Source: an uncultured Acidobacteriota bacterium
GTDB taxonomy: Bacteria > Acidobacteriota > Terriglobia > Bryobacterales > Bryobacteraceae
Direction of reading: 5' to 3'
DNA length: 36,412 nt
NCBI GenBank assembly: GCA_937952345.1
Contig: CALFYN010001033.1
Coordinates: forward strand, 1-36,412
The position numbers were made by a program, and so were the translations under genes. Positions 1-7,127 of this stretch are shown here, piece after piece (position 1 is the first letter of the stretch; each line of letters starts with the position of its first letter). The notes under the pieces are model-generated. The model was given only the letters and a program-made list of their open reading frames with translations, did no database searches and was not told the origin of the DNA.

Positions 1-1
1 C

Positions 2-58
2 AAGACAGCCACTGCAAAGCCGGTGAGCTGCAAGGAATGTGCGAGACTTCAGAAATGA
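2..58 (+). CDS. possible 3' end of an upstream gene (partial)
   Basis: A frame is open from the window edge to a TGA at 56-58. That TGA overlaps the ATG at 55-57 of the cupin pseudogene as ATGA, the kind of coupling seen many times in this window. Only 18 residues are visible, including a C-x-x-C pair (SCKEC), so no family can be named. A second frame, continuous with the cupin frame, is also open from base 1, so this end could be chance. Confidence 0.33.
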   Translation, partial: KTATAKPVSCKECARLQK

Positions 59-458
59 AACTCTCCAGACGTTACCTGGCCTGTGTACTTCCCGCCGTAG
101 CATAGGCACAGAAGCCGCGCCTCGGCTCCATGGTATATCGGTTTAGAGATATGCCCGTGAGGGAAAACGGCGCGAACAGGTCACGAGCAATCCTAAAGGG
201 TTCAACGGTGGGCGATCATCCCATCGAGATCCATCTGACAGAACTGGCGGCAGGATTGATGCCGCATGCGGCACATCGGCACGCGCATGCCGAGATGGTC
301 ATGTTTCAGGAAGGGTCTCTTGAGATTACCATTGATGGAAGGTGACGGTGGCCGATGCGGGTTCCGTGGTTTACGTCTCACCTAACGACATGCATGGGTG
401 GAAGAACGTGGGAACGACACGGGCGCGATACTTCGTGATGGCGCTGGGACGCGCCTAG
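55..458 (+). pseudogene. secreted cupin-domain protein, broken by a stop and a frameshift
   Basis: The frame from ATG 55 encodes a signal-peptide-like start (MKLSRRYLACVLPAVA), then an in-frame TAG at 103-105, and continues with AQKPRLGS and a cupin sequence. The cupin part has the metal-binding style motif HAAHRHAHAEMVMFQEG and an ITIDGR strand. The frame then hits TGA at 343-345. The missing second half (VTVADAGSVVYVSPNDMHGWKN, up to GRA and TAG 456-458) lies in another frame that starts at about 342. Two separate lesions therefore interrupt an otherwise well-kept small beta-barrel protein of about 130 residues. Many secreted one-domain cupins bind a metal, but the substrate of this one cannot be told. 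A sequencing error could explain either lesion, though hardly both. The piece at 130-345 alone would lack half of the barrel. Confidence 0.8.
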
Positions 459-465
459 CGGCAAG

Positions 466-1503
466 TCAATCGCCGGCCCGCGCGGCGTGTGCCGGATCCT
501 TTCCGGCGATACCCATCTTTCTCCGCAGTTCGTTCTCGATGGAGCCAAAGGCATCCGCGTGTTCCTTGAGGAAGCTGCGTGCGTTTTCTCTTCCTTGACC
601 GATGCGCTCCCCGCGGAAGCTGTACCAGGAGCCCGTCTTGTCAATTACATTGTTGGCCACCCCCAGATCCAGCAGATCGCCTTCGCGAGAGATTCCCTCG
701 CCATACAGCAGGTCGGCCTCCACTTCCCGGAAGGGCGGAGCGAGCTTGTTCTTCACCACTTTGATCTTGGTCCGATTGCCGACCACCGTGTCGCCGTCCT
801 TGATGGCGGCCAGTTTCCGCACCTCGATGCGCATGCTGGAATAGAATTTCAGCGCTTTCCCACCGGTGGTAGTTTCCGGGTTGCCGAACATCACACCGAT
901 CTTCTCTCGCACCTGGTTGATGAAAAGAAGGCAGGTCTGGGTGCGAGCAGTGACTCCAGTGAGCTTACGGAGGGCTTGCGACATAAGCCGGGCATGGAGC
1001 CCGACGTGACTGTCCCCCATTTCCCCTTCCAATTCCGCCTTGGGAACCAGTGCTGCGACAGAGTCGACAACAAGGGCATCGATCGCTCCGGAGCCGACGA
1101 GGGCATTGGTAATCTCGAGGGCCTGCTCTCCGCAGTCCGGCTGCGACACGAGCAGGTTGTCGACATCAACTCCCAGTTTTCGGGCATAGGTGGGATCCAG
1201 TGCGTGTTCGGCATCGACAAAGGCGGCGGAGCCGCCCATCTTTTGAGCCTGGGCGATCAGTTGCAGGGCAATGGTTGTCTTCCCGGAAGACTCCGGGCCA
1301 AACACTTCAACAACGCGGCCGCGAGGGAAACCACCGATGCCGAGAGCAGCATCGAGTGAAATGGAACCTGTCGGAATCACCGGTACGGCGATCGCTTCGG
1401 TTGAGCCAAGGCGCTGTATAGCGCCTTTTCCGAATTGTTTTTCGAGGGAAATCAGCGCCTGGTCAATCGCCTTCCGGCGCTCTTTCGCATCCAGCTGTAT
1501 CAC
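466..1503 (-). CDS. recA: recombinase RecA
   Basis: 345 residues, close to the 352 of E. coli RecA. Walker A is GPESSGKT at residues 69-76, Walker B is ALVVDSVAAL at about 143-152, the INQVREKIGVMFGNPETTTGG stretch (195-215) covers the DNA-binding L2 loop, and ALKFYSSMRIEVRK follows. RecA forms ATP-dependent filaments on single-stranded DNA, drives strand exchange, and triggers LexA self-cleavage in the SOS response. The start is GTG at 1503-1501 with AAGGAG seven bases upstream. The C-terminal tail is short and less acidic than in E. coli. It lies 48 bases downstream of recX on the same strand, so the two are probably co-transcribed. Confidence 0.99.
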   Translation of the reverse strand: MIQLDAKERRKAIDQALISLEKQFGKGAIQRLGSTEAIAVPVIPTGSISLDAALGIGGFPRGRVVEVFGPESSGKTTIALQLIAQAQKMGGSAAFVDAEHALDPTYARKLGVDVDNLLVSQPDCGEQALEITNALVGSGAIDALVVDSVAALVPKAELEGEMGDSHVGLHARLMSQALRKLTGVTARTQTCLLFINQVREKIGVMFGNPETTTGGKALKFYSSMRIEVRKLAAIKDGDTVVGNRTKIKVVKNKLAPPFREVEADLLYGEGISREGDLLDLGVANNVIDKTGSWYSFRGERIGQGRENARSFLKEHADAFGSIENELRRKMGIAGKDPAHAARAGD

Positions 1504-1551
1504 GCAAAATCTCCTTACGTTAAGGAAGGTGCGTGAAACGAGGAAAGAATC

Positions 1552-2085
1552 TCAATCCGATTGCGAATCGAGCGCGTCAAGGGCTTCCGCATCCTTGCCA
1601 TGGCGCTTGAGGACACGCATGGAATTGGTGTGCGTAAAGCCGGCAGTGCGCAGCTTCCTGTAGGCCGATGCCAGCCCCTTGGGTTCCGCCAACACCTCCG
1701 ACAATGGAGTTCGGCGATACTTGCGGGCCAGGAAGCGTTCGATCAGGTCCACTTCGTCTGTCCCAGTGAACGTCTGGTTTACCGCCCGTTCAGCTACGAC
1801 AGGTGCGACTCGTTTGGAGCGTAGATCGGAAAGCACTCGTGCCTTGCCGAACCCCTCGTTCTCCAAACGCCGTGAAGCGTACATTTCGGCAAACTGCCTG
1901 TCGTTGAGGTAGCCGTAGTCCTTCAGCTTGGCAACGACACTGTCGACATCACCTGCCCTTTCCGCCTTGCGCTTTAGTTTCTCGCGCAACTCGCCAGTTG
2001 ACATGGCCCGTGTCCCCAGCGCTTTCAATGCATAGTCAAAAAGGCCCGCTTCGTTCAGTAACTTCGCGGGCTTGCGAAGTGTCAC
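1552..2085 (-). CDS. recX: regulatory protein RecX
   Basis: 177 residues with the three-helix repeats typical of RecX: YALKALGTRAMSTGELREKL, then VDSVVAKLKDYGYLNDRQFAEMY, and RRLENEGFGKARVLSDLRSKRV. RecX binds along the RecA filament groove and limits filament growth and ATPase activity. The start chosen is GTG at 2085, since no ATG fits; its ribosome binding site is weak. The gene lies upstream of recA on the same strand, whereas in most bacteria recX follows recA. The C-terminal part (FTHTNSMRVLKRHGKDAEALDAL) ends in an acidic tail. Confidence 0.93.
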   Translation of the reverse strand: MTLRKPAKLLNEAGLFDYALKALGTRAMSTGELREKLKRKAERAGDVDSVVAKLKDYGYLNDRQFAEMYASRRLENEGFGKARVLSDLRSKRVAPVVAERAVNQTFTGTDEVDLIERFLARKYRRTPLSEVLAEPKGLASAYRKLRTAGFTHTNSMRVLKRHGKDAEALDALDSQSD

Positions 2086-2114
2086 TGATTCAGAGACTAC
2101 CAGATTCCCCGCGA

Positions 2115-2123
2115 TGGTACACT
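2115..2123 (+). promoter_or_regulatory. possible extended -10 promoter element
   Basis: TGGTACACT fits the extended -10 pattern TG-n-TAnnnT and lies about 24 bases before the YtxH-like start codon at 2147, in the 61-base divergent gap to recX. No convincing -35 element is visible. Confidence 0.3.
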
Positions 2124-2146
2124 AGGGGCAGCAAAGGAATTGCATT

Positions 2147-2446
2147 ATGGACGAAGACAAGAAGCTTTCGTATTTCTTTCTGGGACTTGGCATTGGAGTA
2201 GCTGTGGGTATTCTCTTCGCACCAAAGTCAGGGGAGGAGACCCGTGAACTGATTCGCTCCAAGGCAGGCGAAGGCACGGATTATCTGCGCCGGCGCAGTG
2301 AAGACTTGCGCGAGAGGGCGGAAGACATTGTGGAACGCGGGAAGGGCGCAGTGCAACGGCAGAAGGAGCAGTTACACGCGGCCGTTGACGCGGGCAGACA
2401 GGCATATCGTGAATCCGTGAGCACAACAACTGGCTCGGAGTCGTAG
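2147..2446 (+). CDS. YtxH-like small membrane protein
   Basis: 99 residues. One glycine-rich membrane segment (YFFLGLGIGVAVGILFAPKSG, residues 9-29) is followed by a charged helix that looks like a coiled coil (residues 30-90). This is the layout of the YtxH family, where the GxxxGxLFAPxSGxExR motif is diagnostic. The family is linked to general stress in Bacillus, but no biochemical activity is established. A GCAAAGGA ribosome binding site lies nine bases upstream of the ATG. It is followed after nine bases by a second envelope protein with a membrane anchor and coiled coil. Confidence 0.86.
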   Translation: MDEDKKLSYFFLGLGIGVAVGILFAPKSGEETRELIRSKAGEGTDYLRRRSEDLRERAEDIVERGKGAVQRQKEQLHAAVDAGRQAYRESVSTTTGSES

Positions 2447-2455
2447 CATACGGGC

Positions 2456-2962
2456 ATGAATCAGGATTCGATGGTTCTTCTCCTCACTGTGTTCGTGGGG
2501 CTGGTGGCAATCAGCCAGTTGGCGACCGCCATTGCGCTCATTATGCTTCACAGGCGTTTTCGCGCCATGCAGGATCAAATCACCGCCTTTGTTCCCAAGA
2601 CGGAGGCGGTGCTCGAATCCGCGAGAGTAACGCTGGAGCAGAGCCGCAAGCAAATTCACGAGGTGACATCGAAGGCCAACGACGTGCTGGATCTGACGCG
2701 GACACAACTGAACACAGTTGATGACCTATTGAAGGACGTGACAGGACGTGCACGGACCCAGCTAGACCGTGTCGAACTGGTCCTTGACGATACACTTGGC
2801 AGGGTCCATCAAACGGTGACCACCGTTCATAGTGGAGTGATGAAGCCGCTGAAAGAAATCAGTGGAATATCCGCAGGAATCCGGGCGGCAATTGGGCAGT
2901 TGGTCAAGGGCGGCAGGCCGAGTGTGGCACAGGCCACGCAGGACGAGGAGATGTTTATCTGA
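2456..2962 (+). CDS. DUF948-like membrane-anchored coiled-coil protein
   Basis: 168 residues. An N-terminal membrane helix (residues 6-30, MVLLLTVFVGLVAISQLATA) is followed by a long amphipathic helical stretch with repeated VLxxxRxTLxQxxxQ and LDRVELVLDDTL patterns. This is the usual build of DUF948 proteins, which commonly sit beside YtxH genes. The role is unknown; an envelope or stress role is inferred from the pairing. Its stop (TGA 2960-2962) overlaps the inferred CTG start of the next gene, and the GAGGAG just before the end would serve that gene. Confidence 0.8.
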   Translation: MNQDSMVLLLTVFVGLVAISQLATAIALIMLHRRFRAMQDQITAFVPKTEAVLESARVTLEQSRKQIHEVTSKANDVLDLTRTQLNTVDDLLKDVTGRARTQLDRVELVLDDTLGRVHQTVTTVHSGVMKPLKEISGISAGIRAAIGQLVKGGRPSVAQATQDEEMFI

Positions 2963-3720
2963 TCGATATACATAGCCACATCCTCTATGGACTGGACGAC
3001 GGTTCCAAGAGCCTAGAGGAGAGCGTGGCAATGCTGCAGATGGCGGCAGCATCCGGGACGACGGACATTGTTGCCACCCCCCATGCCGATCTCGAATATG
3101 AGTTTCAACCGGATCTGATCCGGGAGCGCGTCGATGAATTGACTGCAGCCACTGGGGGGAAGCCATGTATCCACGAGGGATGTGATTTTCACCTCACATT
3201 CGACAACATCCAGGATGCGATAGCCAACCCTCGCAAGTACACGATCGGGCATAAGAGCTACCTGATGGTGGAATTCTCCGACATGCTCATTTTTCCCAAT
3301 ACGGCGGAGATCTTCGAACGGATGCGGAATGCCGGGATCTATCCAGTGATTACCCATCCGGAGCGCAATCCATTGTTGCAGCAGCGCATGCCGGCATTGG
3401 AGCGATGGGTACAGGAGGGCAGTTACATCCAGGTGACGGCGCAATCCCTGTTTGGACGATTCGGCAAGACCGCGCGGAGTTTTTCCTTGGAGTTGCTGCG
3501 GCGGAATCTGGTGCACTTCATCGCCAGCGATGCCCACGACACGAAACATCGTCCTCCCGTGCTCAAAGACGCCTTCCAGTGGGTAGCCGAGGAGTACGGC
3601 GAGGAACTGGCCCAACGACTCTTCGTCGACAACCCACGAGCCACAATCGAGGGCGCTCCATTGACAACCGTGCCGGTAACGGAAGTTCCTTCGCGCAGTT
3701 GGTACCAATTCTGGCGCTGA
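2959..3720 (+). CDS. PHP-domain tyrosine-protein phosphatase, CpsB/YwqE type
   Basis: 253 residues if started at CTG 2959. The reading MIDIHSHILYGLDDGS matches the conserved start of CpsB/YwqE phosphatases and supplies the metal-binding H5-x-H7 and D13-D14. Further metal ligands are seen in ATPH (H42), EGCDFH, THPERN and SDAHD. The first ATG (3031) or GTG (3025) would remove the H-x-H motif. GAGGAG at 2945-2950 sits eight bases before the CTG, and the CTG overlaps the previous TGA, so translational coupling is likely. Family members use a metal centre to dephosphorylate bacterial tyrosine kinases that control capsule or exopolysaccharide export. No such kinase gene is in this window. Confidence 0.9.
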   Translation: MIDIHSHILYGLDDGSKSLEESVAMLQMAAASGTTDIVATPHADLEYEFQPDLIRERVDELTAATGGKPCIHEGCDFHLTFDNIQDAIANPRKYTIGHKSYLMVEFSDMLIFPNTAEIFERMRNAGIYPVITHPERNPLLQQRMPALERWVQEGSYIQVTAQSLFGRFGKTARSFSLELLRRNLVHFIASDAHDTKHRPPVLKDAFQWVAEEYGEELAQRLFVDNPRATIEGAPLTTVPVTEVPSRSWYQFWR

Positions 3721-3740
3721 AATCCGTCTACATTGGGAGT

Positions 3741-4574
3741 ATGAGGCTGCTGCTTTCGATGCTGGCTTGCACTTCCGTGATTTTTGCCCAGGATGCTCTG
3801 GAGATCGTTCGCCGGTCGGTGGAACGGGATCAGGCAAACTGGGAGCGCGCAAAGGAATACACCTATGTGGTGCACTCCAGGATGCGCGAGCGCGACGCGG
3901 GGGGACGGGTCAAGAAAGAGGACCGCGAAGCAGAGGAGGTCGTCATCCTCTACGGCGAGCCTTATGAGAGAAAGATTGAGAAGGACGGCAAGCCACTCTC
4001 TTCGGCGGAGCAACACAAGGAGCAGCAGAAGTTCGACAAAGAAATGACCAAGCGCCAAAACGAATCGCCCGAACAGCGCCGAAAACGCATTGCGGCGTTC
4101 GAGAAGAAGCGCCGCGAACAGAGGGAATTCGCCAGGGAGATTCCAGATGCTTACCATTTCCAGCTGATGGGCGAGGAGATGATCGGCGGCCGAAAAACGT
4201 GGGTGATCGAGGCCACGCCACGCGCTGAATACCGGCCGCGGAACTCCAGGGCGGCGATGTTGAAGAAGTTCAAGGGGCGCATGTGGATCGACCAACAGGA
4301 ATACCAGTGGGTGCGAATGGACGGCGAAGTCATCGAGACGGTGTCCTGGGGGCTGTTCCTGGCACGACTGGCGAAGGGCTCGAGGATTTTTTTCGAGCAG
4401 GTGAGAGTGAATGATGAAGTGTGGATGCCGAAGCAATTGAAAGTGGACCTCGATGCCCGGATCGCCTTGATCAAAAGGTTTCAGGGCGATATTGATGTGC
4501 GGTTCCAGGATTTCCGGAAGTTCCAGAGCGAATCTCGCATTGTTTCGACGGCGGAATTGACAACCACACCATAG
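3741..4574 (+). CDS. secreted protein of unknown function, possibly LolA-like fold
   Basis: 277 residues from ATG 3741. A short signal peptide (MRLLLSMLACTSVIFA, cut before QD) precedes a very charged helical section (residues 30-125, rich in E, K and R: DKEMTKRQNESPEQRRKRI). The C-terminal half is strand-rich: MIGGRKTWVIEATPR, FKGRMWIDQQEYQWVRMDGEV and ELKVDLDAR-like strands. The alternating 'convert to a value / conferred by a layer / judged by variance' strands recall LolA/LolB/RseB-type lipoprotein-binding half barrels, which is inference only. It follows the phosphatase by 20 bases, with GGGAG almost touching the ATG. The frame is open further upstream, but that part lies inside the phosphatase gene and has no signal peptide. 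Confidence 0.82.
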   Translation: MRLLLSMLACTSVIFAQDALEIVRRSVERDQANWERAKEYTYVVHSRMRERDAGGRVKKEDREAEEVVILYGEPYERKIEKDGKPLSSAEQHKEQQKFDKEMTKRQNESPEQRRKRIAAFEKKRREQREFAREIPDAYHFQLMGEEMIGGRKTWVIEATPRAEYRPRNSRAAMLKKFKGRMWIDQQEYQWVRMDGEVIETVSWGLFLARLAKGSRIFFEQVRVNDEVWMPKQLKVDLDARIALIKRFQGDIDVRFQDFRKFQSESRIVSTAELTTTP

Positions 4575-4605
4575 CCTGGCTGCGCGAGTTCTGATGGCAG
4601 GTGGA

Positions 4606-5046
4606 TCAAGTCAGAGGCACATCGAAATAATCCAGCGCCCATTCGCGCATGTAACGGACTCGGGTGGGGTCGACGCGGTAGAGGATGAATTCGGGATTGT
4701 CTACGGATTTAAGGTAGGCACGAAGGAGTGGGTTGGTGTCCCAGATCTGCTGTTTGACGGCGAGATCGTCGACGGTACTGGCGGTGCCAGTGATGCGTAC
4801 CTGGTCGTGGTCGTTGGTGAGATAGCAGAGTTCCACTTTCGCCGAGGGGCCGATTTCCGTAGTCTTGTTCGATGAGCGAAGCGAGGCGACGTAGATGGTG
4901 AAACCGTCGGAACGAACCGGAGACACAGGGCGGACACGGGGTTGGTCGCCGTCGATAGTGGCGAGCATCGGGAATTTGTCGGCGGCGACGACGCTAAGGG
5001 CAAGGCCGCGCAGTTCTTCCGGTTTGGGAGCGGGTGGGAGTTTCAT
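4606..5046 (-). CDS. pyridoxamine 5'-phosphate oxidase-fold flavoprotein
   Basis: 146 residues, single domain. The split beta-barrel of the PNPOx family is suggested by FPMLATIDGDQPRVRPVSPVR (residues 26-46), the FMN-contact style stretch FTIYVASLRSSNKTTEIG, and VELCYLTNDHDQVRITGTASTVDD. Family members bind FMN, F420 or heme and reduce varied substrates; this one cannot be assigned to vitamin B6 synthesis because it lacks the C-terminal dimerisation motif of PdxH. It begins six bases after the end of phosphoglucomutase on the same strand, so they probably share a transcript. No good ribosome binding site is visible, which fits coupling. Confidence 0.9.
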   Translation of the reverse strand: MKLPPAPKPEELRGLALSVVAADKFPMLATIDGDQPRVRPVSPVRSDGFTIYVASLRSSNKTTEIGPSAKVELCYLTNDHDQVRITGTASTVDDLAVKQQIWDTNPLLRAYLKSVDNPEFILYRVDPTRVRYMREWALDYFDVPLT

Positions 5047-5052
5047 GTGTAC

Positions 5053-6663
5053 TTAGCCGACCATCGCTTTGGCGTCTTCAAGAATTAGGACGAGATGCTC
5101 TTCGCTTACGTAGCTTTCAGCGTATAGTTTGCAGATGTTCTCAGTTCCTGAAGGGCGGGCGGCGAACCAGCCGTTTTGTGTAGCGACTTTGAGTCCGCCT
5201 ATGGATGCTCCGTTGCCGGGTGCTTTGGTGGCTTTTAGCTCGATGCGGTCGCCGGCGAGTTCGAGGGCGGGAATGGATTCGGGGTCGAGCTTGCCGAGCC
5301 GGGCTTTCTGTTCGGGTGAGGCGGGAGAGTCGATACGGGTGTAGAAGCAGCGGCCGAATTTTTCGGTGAGGGCCGTGTAGGCGAGGCCGGGATCCCTGCC
5401 CGTCACGGCGGTGATTTCGGCGGCGAGCAGGCCGAGAATGAGGCCGTCTTTGTCGGTGCTCCAGGCGGTGCCGTCCCGGCGGAGGAAGCTGGCTCCGGCG
5501 CTCTCTTCGCCACCGAAGCAGATGCTGCCGTCGTGGAGTCCTTTGGCGAACCATTTGAATCCGACGGGGACTTCGTAGAGGCGGCGCCCACGGCTGGCGA
5601 CAACGCGATCGAGGATTCCACTGGAAACGAGCGTTTTGCCGACAGCGGCGTCTTCGCTCCAATCAGGACGGTGGGAGAGCAGATAATCGACGGCGACGGC
5701 GAGATAGTGGTTGGGGTTGAGGAGGCCTGAGGACGGAGTGACGATGCCGTGCCGGTCGGCATCGGGATCATTGCCGAAGGCAATGTCGAACTTATCTTTG
5801 AGGCCGACGAGTCCGGCCATGGCATAGGGGCTGGAGCAATCCATGCGGATCTTGCCGTCGTGATCGACAGTCATGAAGCCGAAGGTAGGATCGAGTTTGG
5901 GGTTGGTGACGGTGATGTCGATGTTGTGGACTGTGGCGACGTGCTCCCAGTAGGGGAGCGAGGCTCCGCCGAGGGGATCGACGCCGATGCGGAGTTTGGC
6001 GGCGCGGATGGGTTCGAAGTCGATAACGGCGGCGAGATCGAGGACGTAGGGGAGAATGAGGTCTTGGGCGTTGGCCTTGCCTGAGGCGGTGCGCTTGACA
6101 CCGCGGTTGTCATCCTTCATCAATTCGTTGGCGCGCAACTGAATCCAGCCGGTGGCGTCGGTGTCGGCTGGGCCACCGTGGGGAGGATTGTATTTGAACC
6201 CTCCATCCTGCGGCGGGTTGTGGGACGGCGTGATGACAACGCCATCGGCATGGCCGGTGGAGCGGCCATGGTTGTAGACCAGGATGGCGCGGGAGATGAC
6301 GGGGGTAGGGGTGACTCCGTCATTTTGCTGGATGACGGCGTTGACTCCGTTGCCAAGGAAAACTTCGAGAGCTGTCTTTTCGGCGGCAGATGAGGCGGCG
6401 TGCGAATCCTTTCCGAGGTAAAGGGGTCCGTCGATCCCTTGGGCGGCGCGGTATTCGCAGATGGCCTGGCTGATGGCGAGAATATGTGTCTCGTTGAATG
6501 TGCCATCGCTGGGGTTGCCACGATGCCCGCTGGTGCCAAAGCTGACGAGTTGGAGAGGATTTTCGATGTCGGGCTCTTTGTCGTAGTAGGCCTGGACCAG
6601 TTGCGTAGGGTTAATGAGCATCTGCGCGGTTGCGGGCTTGCCCGCCATCGGATGAAGTCCCAT
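5053..6663 (-). CDS. pgm: phosphoglucomutase (alpha-D-glucose phosphate-specific)
   Basis: 536 residues, against 546 in E. coli Pgm. It interconverts glucose 1-phosphate and glucose 6-phosphate, linking glycolysis to glycogen, trehalose and cell-surface sugar nucleotides. The phosphoserine loop is TPSHNP with Ser147, the magnesium loop is NDPDADRHG with D299, D301 and D303, the sugar loop is GGEESAGASF (about 384-393) and the phosphate loop is RPSGTE near the C terminus. The start is ATG 6663 because MGLHPMAGKPATAQ aligns with the E. coli N terminus. The frame is open 50 codons further upstream, but that stretch overlaps the start of a divergent gene. A TACAAT box ends only eight bases before the ATG. 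Confidence 0.97.
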   Translation of the reverse strand: MGLHPMAGKPATAQMLINPTQLVQAYYDKEPDIENPLQLVSFGTSGHRGNPSDGTFNETHILAISQAICEYRAAQGIDGPLYLGKDSHAASSAAEKTALEVFLGNGVNAVIQQNDGVTPTPVISRAILVYNHGRSTGHADGVVITPSHNPPQDGGFKYNPPHGGPADTDATGWIQLRANELMKDDNRGVKRTASGKANAQDLILPYVLDLAAVIDFEPIRAAKLRIGVDPLGGASLPYWEHVATVHNIDITVTNPKLDPTFGFMTVDHDGKIRMDCSSPYAMAGLVGLKDKFDIAFGNDPDADRHGIVTPSSGLLNPNHYLAVAVDYLLSHRPDWSEDAAVGKTLVSSGILDRVVASRGRRLYEVPVGFKWFAKGLHDGSICFGGEESAGASFLRRDGTAWSTDKDGLILGLLAAEITAVTGRDPGLAYTALTEKFGRCFYTRIDSPASPEQKARLGKLDPESIPALELAGDRIELKATKAPGNGASIGGLKVATQNGWFAARPSGTENICKLYAESYVSEEHLVLILEDAKAMVG

Positions 6664-6670
6664 GAGAATG

Positions 6671-6676
6671 ATTGTA
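6671..6676 (-). promoter_or_regulatory. possible -10 element for pgm
   Basis: Read on the minus strand this is TACAAT, five of six bases of the sigma-70 -10 consensus. Transcription would begin at about 6664, directly at the pgm ATG, implying a leaderless or nearly leaderless message. No matching -35 element was found. Confidence 0.3.
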
Positions 6677-6733
6677 GCCAGATGACAGACGACGCCGTGC
6701 CTTTTCGCCTGAGGAAGCAGGAGGATTGATCCT

Positions 6734-7126
6734 ATGGGATTGGCCGAACGGAGAAAAATGAAGGAATTGCAGGAGAACGTGTTGCCAGGGCGCGTCAAAG
6801 AGATTGCGGACATCTGCGGAGCAGAGATTCCGTATGAGGTGGATTGGGACAGCTTTCAGGACGATGCGCAGGGGTTGAATTTCATGGATAGCCTCTCCTG
6901 CCACCGGCTGAACATGGCGCTGCGGGTGATTTGCATCGATGACATGGGAAAAGAAGCAGTCCGCGAATCGCTGAAGCGAGTGCGACTGCGTAACGTGAAG
7001 GACAAATCGGCGATGAAGTTGAGCTTCGCCGATGGGACGTTGGAGATGCATTGCGCGTATGCACTGGCGACCGAAGGGATGCACAGCGATGGCGAAATCC
7101 GTCAGGTGCTGATGCAAGGGCTATAG
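6734..7126 (+). CDS. conserved-looking protein of unknown function
   Basis: 130 residues, not recognised. The sequence is soluble and mixed alpha/beta, with no signal peptide or membrane segment. It contains a stretch EIPYEVDWDSFQDDAQGLNFMD (about 35-56) and a C-terminal strand-rich part, KSAMKLSFADGTLEMHCAYALATEGMHSDGEIRQVLM. A strong AGGAGG ribosome binding site (6719-6724) lies nine bases before the ATG, which argues that it is a real gene. It is divergent from pgm and convergent with the sulfatase gene, only one base apart, so it is transcribed alone. Confidence 0.78.
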   Translation: MGLAERRKMKELQENVLPGRVKEIADICGAEIPYEVDWDSFQDDAQGLNFMDSLSCHRLNMALRVICIDDMGKEAVRESLKRVRLRNVKDKSAMKLSFADGTLEMHCAYALATEGMHSDGEIRQVLMQGL

Positions 7127-7127
7127 G

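Noticed and set aside
130..345. 71-codon cupin fragment as a separate functional gene
   Set aside because: It lacks both the signal peptide and the second half of the barrel, and both missing parts are present next to it in broken frames.
487..1359. 290-codon open frame on the plus strand opposite recA
   Set aside because: It lies wholly inside recA on the other strand, has no family motifs, and is explained by the codon bias of a high-GC gene.
3013..4436. Long minus-strand open frames (279 and 337 codons) opposite the phosphatase and the secreted protein
   Set aside because: They overlap genes with clear motifs, show no domain, and have low-complexity or Arg/Leu-rich composition typical of shadows.
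6664..6813. 50-codon upstream extension of phosphoglucomutase
   Set aside because: It overlaps the start of the divergent gene at 6734, and the E. coli alignment begins at ATG 6663.
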